This document shows, in pieces, positions 9,027-17,476 of a DNA stretch of 64,000 bases. The notes under the pieces are model-generated. The model worked only from the letters and a program-made list of their open reading frames with translations. It ran no database searches and was not told where the DNA came from. This stretch comes from Bog-473 sp963840435 (GTDB taxonomy: Bacteria > Actinomycetota > Acidimicrobiia > Acidimicrobiales > RAAP-2). A program made the translations under genes and the position numbers. Positions within the stretch are counted from its first letter, which is position 1, and each line of letters opens with the position of its first letter. The stretch lies in the NCBI GenBank assembly GCA_963840435.1, contig CAWIYY010000020.1, positions 75,989 through 139,988 of the forward strand, in the 5' to 3' direction.

Positions 9027-10431
9027 CTATCGAGTTCTTGACGACTCGGGAGTTCTCACCGGTTCGTTTCGCGGACTCAACAAGATGAGGAAGGTGGCGT
9101 TCCTCACAAGCCGTCGTCGAACAGCCTCAAGACTGGCGCCAGCTCGACCGCCAGGTTGGGAATGCGTCTCGTGAAACGTACGGCGAACCCGAGACTGCAA
9201 CGTCAGGAATGCCGTCAGCGTGACGGCGGATGTCAGCAGATCTGCTGCTGCGGCGCCTGTCACCCCAAATGCGGTGGCCAACACACAAACGGCCGCTACC
9301 GAGAAGGCCAATCTCACTAGCTGCAGCATGAAGAGCGGTCGGACCTGGCGTGTGGTGGTCAGGTTGAGAATCGGCCCCATGGAGAATGCGTAGATCGTGA
9401 GTGAGATTGCGAAGATCCGTGCGCAGGACGCGTACGCAACGAACTGGGGGCCGTACAGCAATCTGATCAGCGTTGGTGCGAATAGGAGAACCACCACGCC
9501 ACACGCAGCTGCAGCCAGGACCACGGCCCCCGTCACGATGCGGGTCACTCTCGCCATGCCGACCCAGCCGCGCTCGGCAAAGTGCCGACTGGCTTCAGGC
9601 AGACCAAAGCTTCCACTGCCATTCAAGATCACATTCGTCGGTCCGGCCACCAGGGCTTGGGCGGCCTTTAGACCGCCGAGCGCCGCTGGGCCAAGCAGCG
9701 CACCAGCCACGATCAGATAGAGCTGTTGTGCCCCCCAGTTCGCGGTACGTTCACTGGCCAGCCACCGGCTCGTCGGCCAACGTGAACGAAGGAACTCACC
9801 TCCCCCGCGGAACGTCGGGCGTATTTTGAAATTGCCAGAAGCCAAAGAGTGAGGCGCCCGCGGCGCCGACGCCCCAGGCCGAGATGACGTCGAAGACAGA
9901 ATGCAGGTCAAAGAGGAAGATTCCCGCGAAAGCCATTGCTTGGAAGGTGTTGAACACGAGGTCGTTGTGAAGGGACTTCTTTGGCTTCCCCTGCATGAAG
10001 CCGACCTGGCGCCAGTAATCCTGCAACTCGAGCACCAGCACCCACGGAGCCAACGCGAGAAGGCCCACTCCGAAGGTGTGTTGGCCGACGGCGAGGCACG
10101 TCGTGCCGACCGCGGCGACGAGGCACGCTGCTACCAAGCCAAAGGTCGCAACTCCGGCAACGCCCGCCCGAACGATCTCGTCGCTGTCGTCCCGACGCAT
10201 ATCGCCCAGAATCACCATCGGCTCGGTGACCATGGCCCGATACTGCATCGTCAACAGGACCCAGACCGTAAAAGCAAGAGCGTAGGCACCCAGACCAGTG
10301 GGGCCACTGATTCGAGCAACCACGACTCCAACGACGAAATTGGATGCCGATGCCACGCCCTGGTCCATCATCGTCGTGGTGGCGCGATTCGCAGCGGCCC
10401 CGCGAACGGGCAACCGCCCTCGTAGAGACAT
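9027..10431 (-). pseudogene. Wzx-type polysaccharide flippase, frameshifted
   Basis: A multi-pass membrane protein split over two frames. The N-terminal half starts at 10431 and has a hydrophilic lead, then segments such as NFVVGVVVARISGPTGLGAYALAF typical of the MATE-like oligosaccharide flippase superfamily. It runs off frame after FGFWQF and stops at 9796. The second frame continues KIRPTFRGGGEFLRSRW with the remaining segments (YLIVAGALLGPAALGGLKAA and others) to the stop at 9027. Skipping one base near the A-run that reads TTTT at 9824-9827 on the plus strand joins them into one protein of about 465 residues. The role would be flipping lipid-linked repeat units. Gene decay or a homopolymer error are the two explanations. 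Confidence 0.72.
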
Positions 10432-10856
10432 ACCGGTTACCCGTCTCGGTCGTCGCGAGCAGGACGCTCGCTAGCCTGTGTACGAGTCATTGAGGTGGGG
10501 TTTTGGGGCGAGATACGGAAAGAGAGAACGCCCGTACTGGTTAGAGCCCTTGCCCATTCGGTAGATACAGAGATTGAAATGCCGGTCGGCTGGGCTCCTT
10601 CGTGCCGCCGATTCGTACTGTCGATTCCAGGCCGACTAGGTCGGATCAACCCCAGTTGCAGGGGCTTTTGAACGACGACTCCCTGGCCACGGGACTGTCC
10701 TACCGTCGATAGGCAAACGTCCCACTCCCACGTATCACCCGGCACCCTCGGGGCTCTGTCTAATCGTCAACTCAGTGAGCGCGTTGAGCGACACCTCAGT
10801 CGCCCATTCCGGGCTCGTCAACTCGTCACAATTATTGCCTCGGGGACCCGAACTCA
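10432..10856. other. Divergent intergenic region
   Basis: 425 bases between the minus-strand flippase and the plus-strand regulator operon. I see no protein or RNA gene. An AT-rich patch CACAATTATTG at 10827-10837 lies about 20 bases before the regulator start and may be part of its promoter. Confidence 0.45.
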
Positions 10857-11582
10857 GTGCTCAACAGCGAACTATCTCAGTCGCAAGAACGAAGTGGGCC
10901 CTCGGATGGCCCTTCGGTCGCCGGGACAAAGATCTCGGTGGTCCTGGTCGTCGGTGAACGTCTCTTTGGTCTGGGATTGGCTCGGCTTCTTGGCGAGGAC
11001 GACCGCATGCATGTCATTGAGGTCTCCCAAGGCGAGCCGGAGCTGCTGGAGTTCTGTATCGCAGAGTCCGTCGACGTCGTCCTGATCGACCTGGAGCTCT
11101 CACAAGCCGACGGCATCGACCTTGTGCGGCTTCTCTCTTCGGAGTGCCCCACGGCCAAGACACTGATTTTGACGTCCAATCCCGATTGGCGCGTACGCCC
11201 AGCGATGATCGCCGGTGCCGCGGGCGTACTCCTGAAGGACTCCTCCCCCGAGGCGATCCAGGCCGCGGTGGTCTCTGTCCACCTGGGTGATCAGGTTCTC
11301 TGCAGCGAGGCGGCCCAATGGTTCCTCGGTGAAGAACGCCCTACCCATTTGACCCAACGGGAGTCAGATGTTCTGAGGATGATCGCGCAAGGCGCCAACA
11401 ACGCGGAGATCGCTACGCAACTACAACTCGGTCAGAAGACGGTGCGCAACTACGTAAGCCGCCTGTACCGCAAACTCGACCTGAACAATCGCGCTCAGCT
11501 CGCCGTGTTCTTGGACCACACCGAGCCTGCGCACGCCGGGCGGACGGAGTCAGTAACTGAATCCACGGTGCGCAGCCAGTGA
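10857..11582 (+). CDS. NarL/LuxR-family response regulator with atypical receiver
   Basis: 241 residues: receiver domain (about 24-145) and a C-terminal LuxR helix-turn-helix (LTQRESDVLRMIAQGANNAE, then TVRNYVSRLYRKLDLNNRAQL). The phospho-acceptor Asp is present (VVLIDLE, D78), as are the switch Thr (LILTSN) and Lys (VLLKDSS). The Asp pair that normally binds Mg2+ at the end of strand 1 is replaced (VVLVVGERLFGLGL), so ordinary phosphorylation is doubtful. The GTG start at 10857 gives a 22-residue polar lead and a later start is possible. The stop overlaps the next gene by 4 bases (GTGA), so it heads an operon with the two co-polymerases and the polymerase and probably controls polysaccharide synthesis. 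Confidence 0.82.
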   Translation: MLNSELSQSQERSGPSDGPSVAGTKISVVLVVGERLFGLGLARLLGEDDRMHVIEVSQGEPELLEFCIAESVDVVLIDLELSQADGIDLVRLLSSECPTAKTLILTSNPDWRVRPAMIAGAAGVLLKDSSPEAIQAAVVSVHLGDQVLCSEAAQWFLGEERPTHLTQRESDVLRMIAQGANNAEIATQLQLGQKTVRNYVSRLYRKLDLNNRAQLAVFLDHTEPAHAGRTESVTESTVRSQ

Positions 11583-13135
11583 CCGAACAGCCTCTCAACC
11601 TCCGCGCATCGCTGCAGGAAATGCGCCGACGACGGCTATTGATCATTGTCGTAGCGGCCGTATGCGGGATCGCTGGGCTCGCCTACGGTCTGTTCACTCC
11701 GGCAAAGGAAACGGCTGTGGCCCTGGTCCTCCTTCCGCCGCCGACCGCACCAACTGCGGGGAACTCGGGCAACACCGGCAACACCGGTGCCACCGGGAAC
11801 AGCATCAACACCAATGCCCTCATCGCAAAGAGCACACCTGTGCTGGCTGCAGCCGGTGCCAAAGTGTCGCCACCACTAGGAGCATCAGGTGTCAAGAAAC
11901 TCGTGACCGTGACGCCGCTCAGTGGACAGATTCTGCAGATCCAGGCTCAGGATCGTGCCAGTACATATGCCGTGCAACTGGCCAATGCCGTGGCGGCGAG
12001 CTATGTCACCTACATCGGCAATTTGCAGGGAAGCACTGAGCAAGCCGCCGTGACCGCCCTCCAGCACGAATCCGACCTGCTGACCGAACAGATAAACGAT
12101 TTGCAGAGTCAGATCGACACCGTCACTTCCCGCGTTGCTTCTGAAGGCGCGGGATCGAGCGCCGGCCAACAAGACACCGATCTTTTGGGCTCACTTCGGA
12201 GCGAGCAGAACCAGGTCTCGCTGGAACTCAACAGGGTCACCGGCCAGATCACGAACGCTCAACTTGAAACTGGTTCAACGGTCAACACCACTCGGATACT
12301 CCAGAGGGCCACCACCCAACCAGCCTCCAAGGACGGACTTGCCATAGAACTTGCCATCGTCGGGATTCTGATCGGGCTGTTGGGTGGCACGGCGTTTGTC
12401 CTCATTCGTCTCCAGCGCGGGCGTCGGTTGCGTCTACGAGATGAGATTGCTCGTGTCGCGGGCGCGCCAGTCATCGCTTCGCTCGAGGCACCGCGCTGCA
12501 TCACCCTTTTCGATTGGCGAACTCTTCTCGAAGAACGACCGCGGGCTATCGACGAATGGGCCCTGCGGCACCTGCTCCGCACCATTCCAACCGGAGTCGG
12601 CCGACCACAGGCCGTTCGAGTGATCTCGTTCGCCGATGACTCACCAGCCATGACCACCGGTCCCCGACTCGCGCTACAGGCGGCGGGATCTGGGACACCG
12701 ACCGCGCTCCTCCCTGAAGACCCTGTTGGGCCGAGCCGCACGTCTCTGGCGCCTCTGCGGGCGGCGTTCACCGGTGTCCAGCCTGTGGGTCGGGGATTGC
12801 CGATCACCGTGGGGCTTGGCGACACTGATGAAGCTCCGTACACCCTCATCGTCACGGTGGCGATTTTTGACGGTACATCGGCAAATCTGACATCGACCGA
12901 TGCAATCAACCTGTTGTCGATCTCTCCGAACTTCGTCACTGCTGACGAGCTCGCCCAGCTGGCGTTGACGGTTGCCGACAGCGGATTCGTCCTGGACGGT
13001 GTCGTCGTAGTGAATCCTGAGCCAACCGACAACACGACCGGCTCCATGAGGGACGACACGCTCCGTCTGCTTCCTTCCCCCGCCCGTACCGATGCCGGCA
13101 GTTCGCCGGAGCGACTCACACGCCAACAGCACTGA
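11579..13135 (+). CDS. Wzz-like polysaccharide co-polymerase with degenerate kinase domain (first copy)
   Basis: 518 residues. A transmembrane segment at about 19-38 (LLIIVVAAVCGIAGLAYGLF), a long extracytoplasmic part with a Gly/Asn/Thr-rich linker (GNSGNTGNTGATGNS) and coiled-coil stretches (HESDLLTEQINDLQSQIDT), and a second membrane segment near 260-281. This is the Wzz/polysaccharide co-polymerase layout that sets chain length. The cytoplasmic C-terminus sits where BY-kinases carry a P-loop, but the region reads ISFADDSPAMTTGPRLAL with no GKS/T and no tyrosine-rich tail, so catalysis is unlikely. Translation is coupled to the regulator upstream, and the next gene follows after 2 bases. 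Confidence 0.72.
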   Translation: MTEQPLNLRASLQEMRRRRLLIIVVAAVCGIAGLAYGLFTPAKETAVALVLLPPPTAPTAGNSGNTGNTGATGNSINTNALIAKSTPVLAAAGAKVSPPLGASGVKKLVTVTPLSGQILQIQAQDRASTYAVQLANAVAASYVTYIGNLQGSTEQAAVTALQHESDLLTEQINDLQSQIDTVTSRVASEGAGSSAGQQDTDLLGSLRSEQNQVSLELNRVTGQITNAQLETGSTVNTTRILQRATTQPASKDGLAIELAIVGILIGLLGGTAFVLIRLQRGRRLRLRDEIARVAGAPVIASLEAPRCITLFDWRTLLEERPRAIDEWALRHLLRTIPTGVGRPQAVRVISFADDSPAMTTGPRLALQAAGSGTPTALLPEDPVGPSRTSLAPLRAAFTGVQPVGRGLPITVGLGDTDEAPYTLIVTVAIFDGTSANLTSTDAINLLSISPNFVTADELAQLALTVADSGFVLDGVVVVNPEPTDNTTGSMRDDTLRLLPSPARTDAGSSPERLTRQQH

Positions 13136-13137
13136 CG

Positions 13138-14682
13138 ATGTCCACAACTATGAACGACGACGACGACGCAGTCTTGGGCTCCACGATTGGCCTTCGGGGG
13201 TTGATGGCGACGATACGTCGCAAGCGACGGATCTGGCTCATCACCGGTCTCATCGGTCTGATCGTTGGCGCGAGTCTCCACTTCGTGATTCCGCCAAAGT
13301 TCACTGCCCAGACCGATCTCTACCTGACCATACCCGCCGGCGCGAATCCAGCATCGGTGACGGCGAATGACGTCTCCCTGCTGAAGACGAACGTCGTTGC
13401 CGAGAGGGCGATTGCCGACGGTCATCTTCAAACCACTCCCCACGCGTTGCTGTCGAAGTACAGCGGTCTGTCGGTAAGCGACAACATCCTGTCGATAAAG
13501 TTCAGTGGTTCAACCCAAGCCGAAGCCGTGGCGGGGGCCAGAGCGGTCGCCAAGGCATTCCTGGACGTCCAGGCTTCAGAGCTGGGCTTGCAGACCAACG
13601 CACTCGTTCGTGGGCTGCACTCGCAGATCGCATCCCTCAACACCGAGATCGACGCTCTGAACAGCCAGATCAGCAATCTCTCGGGCACCTCACCCGGAAC
13701 GCAATCGAGCAATCGCCTCACCGACCTGGTCAATCTGAGAAGCGAGGACGAGTCACAGCTCTTCACGTTGCAGACGCAGGTCCAGCAAGCGCTTCTGACC
13801 GAGCAATCCACCGACCATTCCAACTCCGTTCTAGATCCCGCCGCGATAACTCCGGTATCGACAATCAAGGCTGTCGTTGTGGACGCGCTCTCCGGACTGG
13901 TCGCGGGTCTCGCCATCGGCATTGCGGCGGTGATCTTCTCTGCGCTCCTGTCGGAGCGTCCTCTTGATCGCTCGACCGTGGCCGCAACCCTGGGCGCGCC
14001 GGTGGAGCTGAGCCTCGAGCGCTACCGCAGCCCACGCCTGCTGCATGGGACGCGGTTGTCCCGAAGGCTCCGGACGCCAAGTCCGGCCCTGCGGATGATT
14101 GAGCGCCGTCTGCGAGGCCACCTCGAATCGGCGCCCGGTTCGGCGCTCGCTGTCGTCTCAGTTGGGACTCCCGAGCCGGCAGCGTTGGCGGTTGCCTCCT
14201 TGGCATTCGCCTTGTCCGCAGAAGGTCACCGGGTGATGGTGGTCGACGCCTCGAACGACCGACCGCTGACCTCGATCTTCGGCCTCTCCCCAACGCCCGA
14301 GTCGATGGAGATATTCGAGCTTTCGGCTGGGGAAGGCCCACCTGTGAGAGTTCTCGTAGCCCCGGAGGACCCATTGGCCATGGCCCAGAAGCCACCTCCC
14401 GAAGACGCCGATGCCCTTCTCGTCCTCTTGACGCTGGACGCCGGATTCGGTCTGGAGCAAGTGACACCGTGGGCGACGGATGCCGTGATGGTCATGTCCC
14501 CTCGTGGGGTCACGCTCACCCGGATGGACGTCACCCGAGAGATGTTGAGCGAGGCTGGCGTCTCCCTGCGCTCTGTCATTCTCTTGGACCGTGATCCCCA
14601 AGACGAAAGTTCTGGTGTTCTCATTCCTGGTGATCTTCGGTTGACCTCGACTGGGGTGGAATCAGCCGGATCGTCGGTGTAA
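13138..14682 (+). CDS. Wzz-like polysaccharide co-polymerase with degenerate kinase domain (second copy)
   Basis: 514 residues with the same architecture as its neighbour. An acidic N-terminus is followed by membrane segment IWLITGLIGLIVGASLHFVI (about 32-51), extracytoplasmic coiled coil (HSQIASLNTEIDALNSQISN) and a second membrane segment near 245-270. In the cytoplasmic part SVGTPEPAALAVASLAFALS stands in place of the Walker A loop, while the later VMVVDASNDRP keeps the shape of the BY-kinase Walker A' strand. The tail has no tyrosine cluster. It is therefore probably a scaffold for the polymerase rather than an active kinase. The spacing of 2 bases upstream and 7 downstream indicates one operon. 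Confidence 0.72.
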   Translation: MSTTMNDDDDAVLGSTIGLRGLMATIRRKRRIWLITGLIGLIVGASLHFVIPPKFTAQTDLYLTIPAGANPASVTANDVSLLKTNVVAERAIADGHLQTTPHALLSKYSGLSVSDNILSIKFSGSTQAEAVAGARAVAKAFLDVQASELGLQTNALVRGLHSQIASLNTEIDALNSQISNLSGTSPGTQSSNRLTDLVNLRSEDESQLFTLQTQVQQALLTEQSTDHSNSVLDPAAITPVSTIKAVVVDALSGLVAGLAIGIAAVIFSALLSERPLDRSTVAATLGAPVELSLERYRSPRLLHGTRLSRRLRTPSPALRMIERRLRGHLESAPGSALAVVSVGTPEPAALAVASLAFALSAEGHRVMVVDASNDRPLTSIFGLSPTPESMEIFELSAGEGPPVRVLVAPEDPLAMAQKPPPEDADALLVLLTLDAGFGLEQVTPWATDAVMVMSPRGVTLTRMDVTREMLSEAGVSLRSVILLDRDPQDESSGVLIPGDLRLTSTGVESAGSSV

Positions 14683-14689
14683 GCGGATC

Positions 14690-15955
14690 GTGGCAACTGC
14701 TGCAGCCGAGCTCAGTCTGAACCCGAGCCGCCGACGCGAACCGCGCGAGCGACGGGTGACCGTCATCTGGTGCTTGCTCTTCTTCAACGCCCTCACTCCC
14801 GGGACATCAGTTCTGCCGATCCCGCACAGGGTCGCACAAGTCATGACCCAGGGCTCTTTGATTGTCGCTGTCATCTTGGTCTTGTCCATCAATCCGCGGC
14901 TGCGCATCCGACCAAACTGGTTCCTCGGGCTCTACACCATCCTGGCAGTCAGTTCCCTCATGATGAGCATTCGGTTCGTCGGTATCGGGACCGATTTCCG
15001 AAGCGTCCGCCTCATCGCCTTTCTCTTCGTCCTATGGCTGCTCACCCCATGGTGGGGCAGGCGAGACCTGCTCTTTGTCCGTAGTCAGATCTGGTTCCTT
15101 TGCTTGGTCGTGAGCTCAGTCGTTCTCGGACTCTTGATCTGGCCAGGAAAGGCCCTGCCAGAGGGTCGCCTCAGTGGGACGATCTGGCCGATCTGGGCGA
15201 CACAGGTCGCTCACTTCGCGGGCGAACTCGCTGGTCTGGTCATATTGCTCTGGTTGTGCCGTCTCCTTTCTCCCCGTCGTGCCCTCGTGATCGCAGTGCC
15301 GGCCCTGATCGTTTGCGTGCTGACCCATACGCGTACGGCCCTTCTCGCCATGATCGTCGGGCTGCTCGTTGCCGGCCTCAGTCTCGTCTTGGCGAGACGC
15401 CGAGTTCGTCGGTTCTTCGCGACTGGTCTCATCGTTCTTGTGGTCGTAGCGCTGCCCCTGGCGCCATTGTTGACGCACTGGTTGACACGGGGAGAGAGCG
15501 CGCAGGGACTGACGAGTCTCACTGGTCGTACGGTTGCATGGTCGGCAGTGCTCTCGAGTCAACGACCCCTCCCGAACGTGATCTTCGGCAGCGGCCTATC
15601 GAACGATGCGGTCAACGTTGCGACGAACCCGGCGCTGAACGGACTGTCCATTGACAGCAGTTGGATATCGATTTATCAGGACCAGGGCATCTTCGGAGAC
15701 GTGTTGGTCGGCGCGGTGTTGTTGCTGTTGCTGCTGACAACTCTCACTCGGGCTCGCGGACCCACGCGGGCCGTGGCATTGTTCTTGATCGTCTACTGCA
15801 TGATCGCTGGCATCAGCGAGAGCGGCTTAGGCAGCGTGTCGCCATACCTTCTCGATTTGACGGTCGCGGCGTCCCTTATCACCTTCCCTGCTGCGACGGG
15901 CAAAGAGTTGACGTTCCGCCCCATTGGCTTCGGCCGGAGCAAACTCCTGGCCTGA
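14690..15955 (+). CDS. O-antigen ligase/polymerase-type membrane protein (Wzy/WaaL)
   Basis: 421 residues, GTG start, about ten or more hydrophobic segments. The Wzy/WaaL signature is clear: THTRTALLAMIVGLLVAGLS, then a large external loop with LTGRTVAWSAVL and NVIFGSGLSNDA, then IDSSWISIYQDQGIFGDVLV. Proteins of this kind join undecaprenyl-linked repeat units or transfer the finished chain outside the membrane. Position after two Wzz-like proteins favours a polymerase. A stem GACGCTGG/CCAGCGTC overlaps the end of the gene and may help stop transcription. Confidence 0.8.
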   Translation: MATAAAELSLNPSRRREPRERRVTVIWCLLFFNALTPGTSVLPIPHRVAQVMTQGSLIVAVILVLSINPRLRIRPNWFLGLYTILAVSSLMMSIRFVGIGTDFRSVRLIAFLFVLWLLTPWWGRRDLLFVRSQIWFLCLVVSSVVLGLLIWPGKALPEGRLSGTIWPIWATQVAHFAGELAGLVILLWLCRLLSPRRALVIAVPALIVCVLTHTRTALLAMIVGLLVAGLSLVLARRRVRRFFATGLIVLVVVALPLAPLLTHWLTRGESAQGLTSLTGRTVAWSAVLSSQRPLPNVIFGSGLSNDAVNVATNPALNGLSIDSSWISIYQDQGIFGDVLVGAVLLLLLLTTLTRARGPTRAVALFLIVYCMIAGISESGLGSVSPYLLDLTVAASLITFPAATGKELTFRPIGFGRSKLLA

Positions 15956-15982
15956 CGCTGGGTGGCATCGGTCGCCAGCGTC
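15954..15982 (+). terminator. Possible hairpin at the end of the polymerase gene
   Basis: Perfect 8-bp inverted repeat GACGCTGG (15954-15961) and CCAGCGTC (15975-15982) with a 13-base loop, starting inside the stop codon. No T-run follows, so it would be a weak or factor-assisted terminator. Confidence 0.3.
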
Positions 15983-16204
15983 GCCAGTTCGTCGTCCAAG
16001 GTCCACCAAGGGACAGCTCGCGGTCTCGGAGGCATGGCGGTCGATGACGGCGGTCACCGGCATGGTGCCCGGAATCCCCATCCGGGTTGATCGGGCTGGA
16101 CTGACTCGGAACGTAGCGTTCGCATAAAGGCACCTCGGCCGTGCCTCGTCCGACCGCCAGACTCACGATGACACCGGGCAGCAGCGACCGTGGGGTCGCC
16201 GGAA

Positions 16205-17476
16205 TCAGGCAGCAGAACCCAAGAAGGGCGCACTACCGAAGGCGAACGCACCGCCGTCGGCTGTGACCATCCAGTAGCCCCCGCCGTCGGTGGTCACCGC
16301 CATGCCCGTCACCGGCGCATTCAGCACAATGCTGCCAAGCGAGCCGTGGAAAATCGCGTCAAAGGAGAAGATGCCCCCGTCACTCGCGACCAGCCAGTAG
16401 CCGCCTGCATCGTTCTCGGCAATACCGACGACCGGCTTGTTGAGATGCAAGCCGCCCATCGAACCCTGAAAGCGGGCGTCACCGAACGAGAACACTCCCC
16501 CATCCGCGGCGACCAACCAGTAACCCTTCCCGTCCTGGCTGCTCGCGATACCCACGACGGGCTGGTTGAGCGACGTCCCGGAGGGCAGGACTCCAGGGAC
16601 CGAGCCGTAGAACGCAGCGTCGCCGAAGGCGTAGACGCCTCCGTCTGCCGCAGCCAGCCAGTAGCCGCTGTGGTCGGGCGTGGCGGCGATGCCGACGATC
16701 GGCGCATTCAAGGGAATCCCGCCCATCGAGCCGAAGAACGGGGCGCCGAAGGCAAAGACGCCTCCGTCTGCGTCAGCCACCCAGTAGCCCCCGTCGCCTG
16801 CATTGGCGACACCGGCCACAGAGACATTGGTAAAGGGCATGCCCTTGTTCGTCGCGGTACCGAAAGGACTGATGCCGCCACCCCGTTGAATCAACCAGTA
16901 GCCCAGGTTGCCGTCGCCTCCGGCCATTGCGACGTAGTCACCCGGATTCGGCACGAGCACGATCGGCGCCCGGAGTGTCGACGTGGTCACGTTGCCGAAG
17001 CTGCTGCAGGGTGACACTCCGGAAATCGATGCTGACGTGGCACCGGCCGCTGGACTCGTTGCGAAGAATTGGTAAGGCAGAGACGCCGGGTCCGCGCAGT
17101 GCGGTGACCAGTCCCAGAGGATGTCGGGACCGGGCTCGCCGGGCAGGAAGCTCACGGTGACCGCGGTCGACACACCGTTGCCGTTGACGTTTGTCGGTCG
17201 AGTCCCGCCGGACGTAGCGATGGTGCCGGTTACGGCGATCGTTGCGTTGCACGCTTCACCGGGGACGGTCGGGAGGGCCTGAACGACAAACACAAAACTG
17301 CCCGCAGCACCCTGAACCTGGGGCGCTCCGAGCGTCACTCCACAACCGGCCGCGCCAGCGCGAACGGGACCGGCGTTCAGTGCGACCGAGGCGACGGTCA
17401 GTGCTGCCCCGGCGAGGGCAATCGCTGCAGCAAGTCGGGCCAACCGATACCGAACATGGATCCACAAACCGGACAT
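16205..17476 (-). CDS. Secreted protein with GYWLVAADGGVFSFGD-type repeats
   Basis: About 423 residues from the ATG at 17476, chosen because GGGAGGG sits 4 bases upstream; an ATG at 17506 would add 10 residues. A signal peptide (RLAAAIALAGAALTVASVALNAGPVRA) is followed by an Ig-like or unknown domain (about 45-180). The rest is five or six repeats of about 42 residues: PVVGIASSQDGKGYWLVAAD then GGVFSFGDARFQGSMGG. Such repeats are abundant in Acidimicrobiia, appended to secreted or wall proteins, and probably form a beta-propeller-like surface module. It ends the polysaccharide locus on the opposite strand, so a surface or adhesion role is plausible but unproven. Confidence 0.78.
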   Translation of the reverse strand: MSGLWIHVRYRLARLAAAIALAGAALTVASVALNAGPVRAGAAGCGVTLGAPQVQGAAGSFVFVVQALPTVPGEACNATIAVTGTIATSGGTRPTNVNGNGVSTAVTVSFLPGEPGPDILWDWSPHCADPASLPYQFFATSPAAGATSASISGVSPCSSFGNVTTSTLRAPIVLVPNPGDYVAMAGGDGNLGYWLIQRGGGISPFGTATNKGMPFTNVSVAGVANAGDGGYWVADADGGVFAFGAPFFGSMGGIPLNAPIVGIAATPDHSGYWLAAADGGVYAFGDAAFYGSVPGVLPSGTSLNQPVVGIASSQDGKGYWLVAADGGVFSFGDARFQGSMGGLHLNKPVVGIAENDAGGYWLVASDGGIFSFDAIFHGSLGSIVLNAPVTGMAVTTDGGGYWMVTADGGAFAFGSAPFLGSAA

